From Methanomicrobium sp. (lineage in GTDB: Archaea > Halobacteriota > Methanomicrobia > Methanomicrobiales > Methanomicrobiaceae): 47,481 bases of DNA. Every line of letters starts with the position of its first letter. Within the stretch, counting starts at the first letter, position 1. The DNA is taken from assembly GCA_017412625.1 (NCBI GenBank), contig JAFPWZ010000085.1, forward strand, positions 1 to 47,481, read 5' to 3'. Under the pieces are notes generated by a model, which was not told the origin of the DNA, made no database searches, and saw only the letters and a list, made by a program, of their open reading frames with translations. A program made the position numbers and the translations under genes. Shown in pieces: positions 8,111 to 17,149 of this stretch.

Positions 8111-9817
8111 ATGGAAATGCTGAACTGGCTTAATGCCAACTTTTACAGGAAAAAGCCCGACAAGACCATTGCAAGGCGTGCAATACGGCATCTGAAGAAG
8201 CTTGAGAAGACGCAGCTCTTCTCGCCCGAGCTTTCGCAGATGAGAGCCGCGGAAGGCAGATGGTACGAGTCACTGATATACGAGATGCTCCTCGAACTCA
8301 CCGAGACCACGGGCAAGGTCAAGTATGTCGTCAGAAAAGGTGCGGATGCCCCGTTCCCGCCGATTGAGATCAAACTCGGTCAGAACGGTATATTCTATTC
8401 AAACCGCGGCGACATCAATATCCGCGGCAACGGTCAGGATATCGCCGAATTCGATATAGTCTTCGTCGACTACATGGACAGAATCTGCTTCTGCGAGATT
8501 GTCACCTCCGCCTCCGACTTAAAGGACATGGAAGCCGAGGTCCACTACAAGAAAAAGCTCCTCAGTTACCTCTATGCGCAGGCGGTCGTCCCGTTCGTCC
8601 TCTTCTCCTCCGTCGACATATCGCGTTCGTCGATAATGAAGAGGCTGATGAGGGAGACCGAGAGCACCCTTATCGTAACGCCGACCTGCGAGGAACTCAA
8701 GAACGTTCTGCACAGGGAAAACACAAAGGGCGTTCCTCGAAAGCCCGTGGATAACAACCGCCTGATCGGAATAGAGAAGATACCGATAAAACGCCCGTTC
8801 GATTACAAAATGCTCCATGACATGAAGCGCGACCGCACTCTGGAGATTATGATGAAAGGCGGCGGAAAAGAGGAGATGGCAAGACCCGACGGGATACCGC
8901 CGGTCTCGAAGAAGGTGCTCTTCGGCGCACTCTACCCCGCCGCAATCAGGTCGCTCATGCACAACCGCACCTATACCATGAACTCGAAGAAGTATGTCTA
9001 TGACGATATGAAAAACGAGTTCTCGAAGATGGTCCTCGCGGTCGATATCCCCGAGTATGAGCCGGTAATCTACCTGCGGTCGAAGAAGAAGAACGAATAC
9101 TTGAAGATCGTCCGCAAGAAGTCCGGCGAGCTCAAGGTAGAGAGCAAGAGGACGCCGCAGATGACCGGATTTTACCTCTGGCTCGAGAGTCTGAGACCTA
9201 CTCTCGGAAGCGACGTTGCACAGAGGTATGCGGAGATCTTCCTCGACTGCGCCGTCGAGACACATAAGAAGGGCAGAAACGAAGCCTCAAAAGACCTTAA
9301 AGAGAGGCAGTCCGGTATCTCCGAAGTGGCGGATGATGCGGCGGAGAATTTCCGTAACAATCCGAATCCGAGCGGCAGAGGTTGCAATACCGGAAGGGAT
9401 TACCCCGAAAGCAGGGGCAAAACCGGCAGAAGCAAAGCCGTTAAAAACGGCATTCCCGGCAAGAACGGCAAAAAAGATAATGGCGGCAACAGCGGAAATA
9501 ACGGAAATAACGGAAAATCCGGTAAATCCGGAAATATGCCGCGGTCAAAATCCCGCAGGAGAACCGGTAAACCCAAGCAGGAAAATCGGGGCAGTCATGA
9601 AAGGCAGGAAGGTGCTCCCGTGAGTGCACAGGCGGGCGCTGCCTCCGGCAGTTCGGGTGCGGGCACAGGTAATTCGCCTAAGGTGTGGGGCAAGGCCAAA
9701 AAGCACGTCGAAGGCGGGGTTAACTCCGATAACTCCGAAAGCATGCCCAGGCATCACGGTCATCATTCAAAACCGCGATCTTCCGGCAGGATGAATGCGT
9801 ATGCCGCACGAAGTTAA
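8111..9817 (+). CDS. Unknown protein: possible PD-(D/E)XK-like core plus disordered basic tail
   Basis: I do not recognise a named family for this 568-residue protein. Residues 45-170 resemble a PD-(D/E)XK nuclease core: a helix with E49 (RAAEGRWYESLIYEML), then a strand with D115 (EFDIVFVD), a strand with E129 (ICFCEIVTS), and a helix followed by a strand (VVPFVLFSS). The usual catalytic lysine of ExK would be V131, so the enzyme may be altered or inactive. Residues 215-390 are a second mixed region rich in Lys/Arg. From about 400 the chain becomes low-complexity (Gly, Asn, Ser, Lys), with short GNNG/GKSGKSG repeats and a His-rich end, probably disordered and nucleic-acid binding. The start has an AAAGGA site 8-9 bases upstream. 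The glutamine amidotransferase follows after 48 bp with its own strong ribosome site. Confidence 0.6.
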   Translation: MEMLNWLNANFYRKKPDKTIARRAIRHLKKLEKTQLFSPELSQMRAAEGRWYESLIYEMLLELTETTGKVKYVVRKGADAPFPPIEIKLGQNGIFYSNRGDINIRGNGQDIAEFDIVFVDYMDRICFCEIVTSASDLKDMEAEVHYKKKLLSYLYAQAVVPFVLFSSVDISRSSIMKRLMRETESTLIVTPTCEELKNVLHRENTKGVPRKPVDNNRLIGIEKIPIKRPFDYKMLHDMKRDRTLEIMMKGGGKEEMARPDGIPPVSKKVLFGALYPAAIRSLMHNRTYTMNSKKYVYDDMKNEFSKMVLAVDIPEYEPVIYLRSKKKNEYLKIVRKKSGELKVESKRTPQMTGFYLWLESLRPTLGSDVAQRYAEIFLDCAVETHKKGRNEASKDLKERQSGISEVADDAAENFRNNPNPSGRGCNTGRDYPESRGKTGRSKAVKNGIPGKNGKKDNGGNSGNNGNNGKSGKSGNMPRSKSRRRTGKPKQENRGSHERQEGAPVSAQAGAASGSSGAGTGNSPKVWGKAKKHVEGGVNSDNSESMPRHHGHHSKPRSSGRMNAYAARS

Positions 9818-9865
9818 TTTTCGGCGGAATTACAATACAATTACACGCGATACTGGAGGACAATA

Positions 9866-10576
9866 ATGAGGATTCATGCGCTTTTGCATATGGCAAGCGA
9901 AGATACGGGATGCATAAGGGGACTTGCGGAGGAAAAAGGCTGGAAATACTCCGAGAGTCATCTCTACCTCGACGATCCTAAGGTAAACGCCCTGCCCGCT
10001 CATGACTCCTACGATCTTCTTGCCATCCTCGGCGGGTCAATGAACGTCTATGAAGACGATAAATACCCGTTCCTGACACCCGAGAAGAAGTTCATCGGCG
10101 AAGCAATCGCCGCAGGCAAGGGCGTGCTCGGAATCTGCCTCGGCGGTCAGCTCATATCTGTCGTCCTCGGCGGAAAGGTCACGAGAAATGCCGATGAAGA
10201 GATCGGCTGGCACAGGGTCTGTAAGACGGCATCCGCCGCGGACAGCCCGTTCGACCGCCTCTTTAAGAAGGAATTCGTGACTTTCGAGTGGCACGGCGAT
10301 ACGTTTGAGATACCCCGCGGCGCCGTCCATCTGCTGACAAACGAGGCCTGCAAAAATCAGGGATTCTCATACGGCGACAGAGTCCTTGCCCTTCAGAATC
10401 ACCCCGAGATGATAACGCCGACACTTGAGAGTCTTATAGAGGATGAGCCGATTACGAAAACGGGCAGGTATATTCAGACCCCTGAGGAAGTAACCGATAC
10501 GAAATACATGGCGGAGTCAACAAAGCTCGTATCCGATATACTGGACTACTTTGAGGAAGTCCTGACCCGCGCCTGA
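9866..10576 (+). CDS. Class I glutamine amidotransferase domain protein
   Basis: 236-residue single-domain protein of the GMP-synthase-like amidotransferase group, which hydrolyses glutamine to supply ammonia or acts on related gamma-glutamyl compounds. The nucleophile is C91 in GICLGGQ; the His-Glu partners are H179 and E181 in LQNHPEM, so the Cys-His-Glu triad is intact. The fold starts with a flavodoxin-like strand and AILGGSMNVYED, the oxyanion part. No synthetase domain is attached and no synthetase gene is adjacent, so the ammonia acceptor is unknown. A strong GGAGGA ribosome site lies five bases before the ATG. Confidence 0.85.
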   Translation: MRIHALLHMASEDTGCIRGLAEEKGWKYSESHLYLDDPKVNALPAHDSYDLLAILGGSMNVYEDDKYPFLTPEKKFIGEAIAAGKGVLGICLGGQLISVVLGGKVTRNADEEIGWHRVCKTASAADSPFDRLFKKEFVTFEWHGDTFEIPRGAVHLLTNEACKNQGFSYGDRVLALQNHPEMITPTLESLIEDEPITKTGRYIQTPEEVTDTKYMAESTKLVSDILDYFEEVLTRA

Positions 10577-10619
10577 CCGCTTCCCTCTTCCATCTTTCCT
10601 GCGGCATCACGGATGCCGT

Positions 10620-10680
10620 CAAATCCGTAAAAATCTGTAAATACGCAAAAAATGTAAATACGCAAAAAAGTGTGATTATT
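10620..10680 (-). terminator. Oligo-T termination region of the HEAT-repeat gene
   Basis: Read on the minus strand, three runs of 5-6 T's lie 25-75 bases after the stop of the HEAT-repeat gene. Archaeal RNA polymerase terminates at such runs without a hairpin. The runs are part of the 17-bp duplication. Confidence 0.45.
10636..10669. repeat. Perfect 17-bp tandem duplication
   Basis: TGTAAATACGCAAAAAA occurs at 10636-10652 and again directly at 10653-10669. On the minus strand its T-runs follow the HEAT-protein gene and could serve as an oligo-T terminator. Confidence 0.9.
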
Positions 10681-10696
10681 ATTTGTATTTTTTGTA

Positions 10697-13600
10697 TTAT
10701 TTGATCTTTTTGAGCATGGTTTTTGCGAGAGTCTTCTCCGTTTCGTCCGTGGAATTCTCGATAATGCTCTCCAGAGCCGCGGCTGCCTGATCGCCGCCGA
10801 TGTTGGCTATCGAGTTCATGGCAGAGATCTTGACTTCTATGCTTGAATCCGCGATTGCCGACTGCAGTGCGGGAATTGCCGCCTCGCCGATCTCCTCAAG
10901 TTCGGCCCACTGCTTTCTTGCGATGAAGTAATACGAGATTGCCTCTTCGTTCTCGGGAACCCAGCCGAGTTCGTCGAGCGCATAGGTAATCTTCTCTCTT
11001 GCGCTTCCCTTTTCGGTCATAAGGGCGTGCTCAAGGGCTTTTGTCGCCTCGTAGCCGTACTGCGTTAGAGCGGCGGTGGCAATCGTGACAATCTCGGGAT
11101 CGGCATTCTTTAGGGTCTCGATTAGCGTCGGAATTGCCTGCTCGTCGTTGATATATCCGAGCGACCTCAGAGCCGCCGATTTCAGAGCCTTGTCGTTCTC
11201 TTTCGAAGCCGCGATGAGCGGGTTTAACGCACGCTTGTCGCCCATGAATCCCAGCGATTCCGCGGCAACCGTCCTTACTAGCGAGTTGTTGTCCTTCTCG
11301 AGAACGCCGCAGAGAGCCGTTATCGTAACCTCGTCGGGTATCTTTCCGAGACTCTGCGCCGCGGTCATGCGGATTGAAGGCTCGGGGTTCTCGAGCGCCT
11401 TTACAAGCCCCTGAATCGCGGTATCGCCCAGACCGATGAGTATCTCGGCGATGAAAGTCCTGGTCTCGGGATTCTCGTCGTTGAGAGCCTCGATGAGCGG
11501 CGGAATAATGACGTCGCCCATCATAAAGACCTTCTCTGCGGCTTTCATCTGAACGGCGCTGTCCGTGCTCTTGAGATCTCTTGCCACGGCAGCGGCCTCT
11601 TCCTCAGGCGTTAACTCGGGCTCCTCTTCGGGCTTTGGAGCCGATACCGGCGCGGATACGGGCGCGGATACCTGAGCCGTGTCATCTGTATCCGCGCTTG
11701 CGGCCGTTGCCGCTGTTTCCGCTGCTGCCGCGGGCACCTCGCCTGTCGCGGCCGGCACCTCCTCCTTATCTGTCTGCTCCGCCTTATCCGCAGGCTTTGC
11801 CGTCTTTGTCCCGGAGGTCGCGGTCGGCTTTGCATCGCTGCGCTTGCGCATTGCCGCCTGTGCCTGCTCCTCGAGATTCTTCAGAAGTTCGGGCGTAACC
11901 TCTTCCTGCTGCTGACCCTGCAGGCATTTCTTGGCGTAATTGACGACCTTCTCCTCGGGGTCCTGCAGGAAGAACGCTATTGCCTGCTGTGCCCTGCTGT
12001 CCTTTATCTGCGCAAGCACGGCGATAAGACCTGTTTTCTCGAGAGTCTTGCCGCGCTTGGATATCTTGAACGCATAATCCACGAGCGGGTTGAACTGCGT
12101 ATCGGCGAGTGCCAGAAGAGCCGCTTCCGCACACTGTCTCACATCGTACTCCGTATCGTTGAGCATTCTGATACAGAGCGCTATCGAATCGGGGTGACTG
12201 ATCTTCGAGATTGCCCTTATTGCAATGATGCGGACTGCCATATCCTGAATCGAGAGGTGCTCCCTGATATGCGGCAGCGCCTCCGATCCGAACTTGGCGA
12301 CGGTCTCGATGGTTTTGTTCCTCACGGCGGCATTCGGATCGAAGAGCCTTCCGACAATGCTTGGGAGAGTCTCGGGATCGTGCATCTGACCGAGAGAATG
12401 GACACATGCCATTCTGATATTCTCGTTCTTGTCCTTTATGAGTTTGACAAGGTATTTTGCGGCACGCTTTGCCCTCAGATCGCCGAGAGACTCGATAGCC
12501 GCTATTCTCACATTGTTCTTCGGGTCGGCAAGGAGAATGATCATACACTCGATACCGCAGTTGCCGGTTGCCTTCAGGTTCTCGACGGCGGCGGCACGCA
12601 TGATCTCGTTCTCGTCCGAGAGGGCTTTGGAGAATCTTGCGATTCTGTCCTCGTCGAGACCGTTCTTGCGCATTATCTTGGCCCACTGTTCCTCGGTCTT
12701 GGAGTTGCCGTTGCGGGCTTTCATCTCCTCTTTGTGGCGCTTTAACTGCTCCTCGACCTCTTCGTCAGGTGTTTGGGCTTTCTTCTTGTCGGACTGCGCC
12801 TTGGCTGCGGCGGCATTCTTCTTCTTTATGACCGCAACCGCTTCCATGGCACCGGCTTTCAGCGCGGGATCCTCGCTCTTGAGTGCCTCGTTGATGGCAG
12901 CGTAGCCGACATTACCCATTGCGCGAAGAACTTCGGTAGATTTGAGCCTGATACCCGGATTTTTGTCCTTGAGTGAGGCGATGAGGATGGGGACTGCCGC
13001 ATCGCGCATCTGGAGAAGTTCGGTCCACTTCTCCTTGATCATCAGGTATTTGGCTTTTTCATCGTTGTTGGACGGTTTCCAGCCCTTTCTGTCGAGAGAC
13101 CATGCCGCCTCCATCCTGACGTAGGAGTCCTCGTCGTCGAGGGATTTTATGATGTAGGGGATGAGTCTTCTGTCGCTTGCCTCGCTCATTGCGGCAACGG
13201 TCTTCTGCCTTACCTGCGCATCCGGATCCTCGATGAGCTTTAAGAGGACATAGAGGGATTCTTCTGCCGCAATCTTTGGGAGAATCTCGGCAATCTTCTT
13301 CTTTGTCTCGGTCGAGCCGGAGAGGACTTCGGACTGTATCGCGGGCAGGGCATCCTTTCCGAGTTTCGCAAGCGAGTTGTAGTCGCCTTTTGCGAGGAAG
13401 AACTGCGCCCTCTGCGTCTTGGTCTTGGGTATCCAGTTTATGTTCTCAAGGGATTTTGCCGCCTGAATACGCACGTTCGAGTCGCTGTCGCGGAGGGCTT
13501 CGACGAGCAGTCCCTCGACCTCCTGACTCATGTAACCCATATAGCCCAGACAGAGCACGGCGCCGCTTCTGACCGAGGCACTCTCTTTGTTGCCCAGGGC

Positions 13601-13948
13601 TTCCTTGAGTTGCGGTATCGCAGCCGCGCCGTTCTGACCGACCGCTCTTGCAGCACCGTCGCGTGCACGTTCTTTTCCGAAGAAGACGACTTTTAAAAGA
13701 GTGGGGAGTGCCGCCTCTCCGAATGTTCCGAGGACCTCGGCGGCGCCTGTCTGTATGAGGGAATTTTCCGAATCCAGCGCTTTTAAGAGGTGCACTACTG
13801 CCGGTTGACCTATCTCCGAGAGGCGTATTGCGGCATTACCGCGTTCCTCCCAGTTCTTGGACGAGAGCAGTTTGATAAGTGAGCCTATCTCGCCGCCGTC
13901 GTCTGAGTCGGACTCTTTTGGTGCTTTTTTTCTCTCAAATAGTGCCAT
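10697..13948 (-). CDS. Large HEAT-repeat (PBS-lyase-type) scaffold protein
   Basis: 1083-residue, presumably cytosolic protein made almost entirely of 30-residue HEAT_2/EZ-HEAT units (pattern: A-x-x-L-G, D-x-x-V-R, A-I-x-x-L). There are three blocks: residues about 20-380, 430-690 and 780-1083. Block 1 and 2 are joined by a Lys/Glu/Ala-rich linker (about 373-425), blocks 2 and 3 by an Ala/Pro/Thr/Glu-rich linker (about 690-785) with a SAPV triplication. A variant unit with a conserved W-x-P and a following A-x-Y/F...A-K repeats three times, around W172, W290 and W996. No catalytic motif is visible. HEAT arrays bind proteins, and this may be a scaffold or assembly factor; the partner is unknown. 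It is transcribed divergently from the U32 gene across a 403-bp spacer full of palindromes. Confidence 0.85.
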   Translation of the reverse strand: MALFERKKAPKESDSDDGGEIGSLIKLLSSKNWEERGNAAIRLSEIGQPAVVHLLKALDSENSLIQTGAAEVLGTFGEAALPTLLKVVFFGKERARDGAARAVGQNGAAAIPQLKEALGNKESASVRSGAVLCLGYMGYMSQEVEGLLVEALRDSDSNVRIQAAKSLENINWIPKTKTQRAQFFLAKGDYNSLAKLGKDALPAIQSEVLSGSTETKKKIAEILPKIAAEESLYVLLKLIEDPDAQVRQKTVAAMSEASDRRLIPYIIKSLDDEDSYVRMEAAWSLDRKGWKPSNNDEKAKYLMIKEKWTELLQMRDAAVPILIASLKDKNPGIRLKSTEVLRAMGNVGYAAINEALKSEDPALKAGAMEAVAVIKKKNAAAAKAQSDKKKAQTPDEEVEEQLKRHKEEMKARNGNSKTEEQWAKIMRKNGLDEDRIARFSKALSDENEIMRAAAVENLKATGNCGIECMIILLADPKNNVRIAAIESLGDLRAKRAAKYLVKLIKDKNENIRMACVHSLGQMHDPETLPSIVGRLFDPNAAVRNKTIETVAKFGSEALPHIREHLSIQDMAVRIIAIRAISKISHPDSIALCIRMLNDTEYDVRQCAEAALLALADTQFNPLVDYAFKISKRGKTLEKTGLIAVLAQIKDSRAQQAIAFFLQDPEEKVVNYAKKCLQGQQQEEVTPELLKNLEEQAQAAMRKRSDAKPTATSGTKTAKPADKAEQTDKEEVPAATGEVPAAAAETAATAASADTDDTAQVSAPVSAPVSAPKPEEEPELTPEEEAAAVARDLKSTDSAVQMKAAEKVFMMGDVIIPPLIEALNDENPETRTFIAEILIGLGDTAIQGLVKALENPEPSIRMTAAQSLGKIPDEVTITALCGVLEKDNNSLVRTVAAESLGFMGDKRALNPLIAASKENDKALKSAALRSLGYINDEQAIPTLIETLKNADPEIVTIATAALTQYGYEATKALEHALMTEKGSAREKITYALDELGWVPENEEAISYYFIARKQWAELEEIGEAAIPALQSAIADSSIEVKISAMNSIANIGGDQAAAALESIIENSTDETEKTLAKTMLKKIK

Positions 13949-14036
13949 ATGGCAGTCAAGTTCCCCGGGGTATTTTATGAATTCTTACGGCGCCGCACGC
14001 CGATATTCCGATCGGATATAATTCGGATTTAATCTG

Positions 14037-14066
14037 CTTATTATGGTATGACTTATTACGGTATGA
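14037..14066. repeat. 15-bp tandem duplication
   Basis: CTTATTATGGTATGA (14037-14051) is followed directly by CTTATTACGGTATGA (14052-14066), one mismatch. It lies about 90 bp upstream of the HEAT-repeat gene. Confidence 0.85.
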
Positions 14067-14204
14067 TCCTGTCGTTTTTTGGTATTGTGATTTTTGAATA
14101 TTTCAACCGCGTTCGTATAATTATTATGCATTCTTACAAATAAATCGCTTTATTTACGCACGGATTTACGGTTGTGAATATCCTTTATTTCGGCGTTGCA
14201 GATA

Positions 14205-14220
14205 ATTCACATATGTGAAT
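14205..14220. promoter_or_regulatory. 16-bp perfect palindrome, candidate operator
   Basis: ATTCACATATGTGAAT is a perfect dyad. A half-site-like TGTGAATA occurs 32 bp upstream at 14173-14180. Symmetry of this length fits a dimeric HTH regulator; the regulator is unknown. Confidence 0.5.
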
Positions 14221-14260
14221 AAACGGTGTAAGGTATAGGTATGTATTTTCCTTAAATGTT

Positions 14261-14337
14261 TGATAATAGCTTGATTATTATCTGATAATAGCCTGATAAT
14301 AATTTGATATTATTCCGATAATAATTTGATAATACAG
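14261..14337. repeat. Seven-copy 11-bp helically phased repeat
   Basis: Units of TGATAATA plus three bases start at 14261, 14272, 14283, 14294, 14305, 14316 and 14327: an exact 11-bp period with variants (TGATTATTA, TGATATTA, CGATAATA). The last unit ends 14 bp before the U32 start codon, so the array covers the place where the promoter should be. Confidence 0.92.
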
Positions 14338-14351
14338 TTTGCAGGTGTAAT

Positions 14352-17141
14352 ATGAGTGGCATGAGCGGCATGAGTGGCAGTCGCGGCGGGAGAAATTCCC
14401 GTGAGAAAAAGGTTAAAAAATCCGTTAAGCCCGTATCTTCCGTATCCCCGAAAACGGCAAAGGGAGAGGCGAAGACCGGAGCCGAAGGTAAAGGCGAAAA
14501 GATACGTATCCCCGAGCTTCTTGCGCCGGCGGGAAGCCCCGAGGCTCTTCACGCGGCGGTCTGCGCAGGTGCCGATGCCGTATATCTCTCGGGTCGCAAC
14601 TTCGGTGCAAGACGCTTTGCCGCAAACTTCAACGAGGACGAGCTCAAAGACGCCGTTGAATACTGCCACACCCGCGGTGTCCGCGTATATGTCACCCTGA
14701 ACACCCTCATCTCCGATGAAGAGATGCCCCGCGCCCTCTCCGAGATGATGTATTACTGCTCAATCGGCGCCGATGCCGTGCTTGTCCAGGACCTCGGGCT
14801 TCTGAAAGCGGCAGGCGAGTGCTTCCCCGACCTTGTTCTCCATGCATCCACGCAGATGACGATAAACAGCACGGCGGGTGCGCTCAAAGCCGGCAGTATG
14901 AATATCAGGAGAATTGTGCTTGCCCGCGAGCTCTCGTATGACGAGATTGCCGGCATCAACGCCGCTCTCAAACGTGCAGCCGATCCCGATTCAGAGACGC
15001 CGCTTAAAAATCCGCCCGAACTCGAGGTCTTCGTGCACGGCGCTCTGTGCTACTGCTACTCGGGACAGTGCCTCTTCTCGTCGCTTCTCGGCGGCAGAAG
15101 CGGAAACCGCGGAATGTGCGCACAGCCGTGCAGGAAAGCCTATGAGTTGCGGGAGAGCACGACCGACAGATACGGAAAGACAGACTCCGCATCTTCGCTG
15201 AGCTGCCGCACGAAAGGCGCATATCTTCTCTCGCCGCGCGATCTCTGCTCCTACGACAACCTTGAGAAGATGGCGCGGCTCAATATCGCCTCACTTAAGA
15301 TAGAAGGGCGCATGAAATCGCCGGAGTATGTCGCAATCGTCACCTCAATCTACAGGAGGGCGCTGGATGCGGTCGCGGGCGGCGCCGTTTCGGGAGACGG
15401 CAGGGAGGATATGGAGAACCTTCTTATCGCCTTCAACCGGCGTTTTACCTCGGGTTATATCGGCGGCGACAGAAATGCGGCGCTCATGTCCTATGACCGA
15501 CCCGCAAATCGCGGAATATTCATTGGCACGGTAATCGATTACGACCCGCGGTATGAGAGCGGGGTCGTAAGGCTGACAGGCGATACAAAGCCGCGTCCCG
15601 GCGACGGTCTTACAATCCGCAGGAAACACGGCGCCGATGACGGTTTCTTCCTCAGAAAGCCGTATGAGATCCGAAACGGCGAACTCCGTTTCCGGTCAAA
15701 GTGCCGGCTCGGACGCGGAGATCAGGTCTTCATCACGAATCGCGGCAGTCTCGATGACCTTGCCGGAGAGATAAAAGCCCGCGACGGCGGGATATACCGA
15801 AAGATCCCCATCGATATCGCCTTTAAACTCGGCGGGGAGAACGGCAGGACACCCGTCGTCAGAGGCAGTTTCGCGATAAAAGGCGTAAAATACGAGGCCG
15901 TTTACACCTCCGGGACGGAGATGGCGGATGCGCAGAATAAGCCGGTCATGACCGCGGATCTGGAAAAGGTCTTTGCAAAATGCGGCGGCACACAGTATGA
16001 GATGCGCTCTTTTAAGGCGGAATATTCCGACAATCTCTTCCTCCCCATGAGCCTGCTCAACGAACTCCGGCGCAATTTCCTTAAGTCCGCTGACAGAGCG
16101 GTAATCGGGACGTATCTGCCCGACGATGCCTCGATGGATGCCGCCCGCGAAAATTACTCGCGGTTCATGAGCAATTTCAGAAGCTACGATGTGTCGGTGC
16201 GTAAACCCAAACTCGCATTCTATGCCGACAGTCCCGAATGCGTCAGAGCCGCCGCCGATTCGGGATGCGACAGGATATACTGCGAATGCGACATTGCGCC
16301 CGTTCTCAGAGACGGCTCGCTGAATCCCGCGTTTGAGGCGGGAATTCTTGAGACGCTCGCGTCGGCGGCGGAGATATGTAAGGATCGCGGATGCGAACTC
16401 ATCTGGAAATGGTCGCGGATTGCGGATGACGCGTATATCTCCGCCGCGTTGCCGCTTGTGGAGAAAGTTCTCGGTCTGGGCGTCTGCGGAATAATGGTCG
16501 AGAGTTACGGCAGTGCGGCAGCGATACGCAGGATTGCGCCGTATGCCCGTATTTACGGCGGAAGCGGCATGAATATCTACAATTCGCTGAGCCTTGCCCG
16601 GATATCCGACCTGTTCTGCGGCGCCGTCATATCGCCGGAGGCGTCCGCCGGGAATATCCGCGACCTTATCAGGAGAATCCCGCCCGAACTTCGCGGGAAG
16701 GTTGAGACCGAGTATCTCGTTAACGGCGCCGTCGAACTCATGATAACCGAGAACAATCTGCCGGTATCGGCACTTTCGGACTACGGAACTTACGATCCGA
16801 AGAAGACATATTCACTGCTCGATGAGCGCGACCGCGATTTCCCGCTCTATGTTGACGCCTGCGGCAGAACTCATATCTTCAATGCGGTCGAGACCTGCCT
16901 CATAGATTCCCTCCCCGAACTCTGCGGGCTTGGTCTTGACACCGTCTCGGTTGACGGCAGGCACAAGACATACGATTACGCGTCTGCGGTCGTAAAAGCC
17001 TATAAGGAAGGTCTCCGTGCCGTTAATTATGAAAGCCGATCGGGCAGGGCTTTGGAGAGCGAACTTGATGACCTGAAGAAGAAGGTCGCAAAGATCTCGC
17101 AGGGCGGCATTACCGAAGGTCATTTCAGACGCGGCGTCTGA
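14352..17141 (+). CDS. Peptidase U32-family protein, long form
   Basis: 929-residue protein of the U32 (collagenase-like) family, whose characterised members act in RNA hydroxylation or as proteases; the substrate here is unknown. After a 50-residue Ser/Lys-rich leader with an MSG triplication comes the TIM-barrel-like U32 domain (IPELLAPAGSPEALHAAV). The family signature spans E225-S243 (EVFVHGALCYCYSGQCLFS), with further cysteines in GMCAQPCRKAYEL, consistent with an iron-sulphur site. A long C-terminal half (about 400-929) includes the collagenase-associated region and a second barrel-like part, as in the roughly 800-residue long forms of clostridia and methanogens. AGGTG four bases before the ATG supports the start; TTG/GTG alternatives were not needed. 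It stands alone, followed by T-rich DNA. Confidence 0.85.
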   Translation: MSGMSGMSGSRGGRNSREKKVKKSVKPVSSVSPKTAKGEAKTGAEGKGEKIRIPELLAPAGSPEALHAAVCAGADAVYLSGRNFGARRFAANFNEDELKDAVEYCHTRGVRVYVTLNTLISDEEMPRALSEMMYYCSIGADAVLVQDLGLLKAAGECFPDLVLHASTQMTINSTAGALKAGSMNIRRIVLARELSYDEIAGINAALKRAADPDSETPLKNPPELEVFVHGALCYCYSGQCLFSSLLGGRSGNRGMCAQPCRKAYELRESTTDRYGKTDSASSLSCRTKGAYLLSPRDLCSYDNLEKMARLNIASLKIEGRMKSPEYVAIVTSIYRRALDAVAGGAVSGDGREDMENLLIAFNRRFTSGYIGGDRNAALMSYDRPANRGIFIGTVIDYDPRYESGVVRLTGDTKPRPGDGLTIRRKHGADDGFFLRKPYEIRNGELRFRSKCRLGRGDQVFITNRGSLDDLAGEIKARDGGIYRKIPIDIAFKLGGENGRTPVVRGSFAIKGVKYEAVYTSGTEMADAQNKPVMTADLEKVFAKCGGTQYEMRSFKAEYSDNLFLPMSLLNELRRNFLKSADRAVIGTYLPDDASMDAARENYSRFMSNFRSYDVSVRKPKLAFYADSPECVRAAADSGCDRIYCECDIAPVLRDGSLNPAFEAGILETLASAAEICKDRGCELIWKWSRIADDAYISAALPLVEKVLGLGVCGIMVESYGSAAAIRRIAPYARIYGGSGMNIYNSLSLARISDLFCGAVISPEASAGNIRDLIRRIPPELRGKVETEYLVNGAVELMITENNLPVSALSDYGTYDPKKTYSLLDERDRDFPLYVDACGRTHIFNAVETCLIDSLPELCGLGLDTVSVDGRHKTYDYASAVVKAYKEGLRAVNYESRSGRALESELDDLKKKVAKISQGGITEGHFRRGV

Positions 17142-17149
17142 AAAGGCGC

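Larger units (their letters stand above)
13949..14351. other. 403-bp divergent spacer rich in palindromes and repeats
   Basis: No ORF. In order it contains the 10-bp palindrome TCCGATCGGA (14007-14016), a 15-bp tandem duplication (14037-14066), a 16-bp perfect palindrome (14205-14220) and the seven-copy 11-bp array (14261-14337). It separates the HEAT-repeat gene (leftward) from the U32 gene (rightward), so both promoters must lie here. Confidence 0.75.

Noticed and set aside
14261-14337. CRISPR-like array
   Set aside because: Units are 11 bp with no spacers, and no cas genes are in the window. The same holds for the other short arrays.
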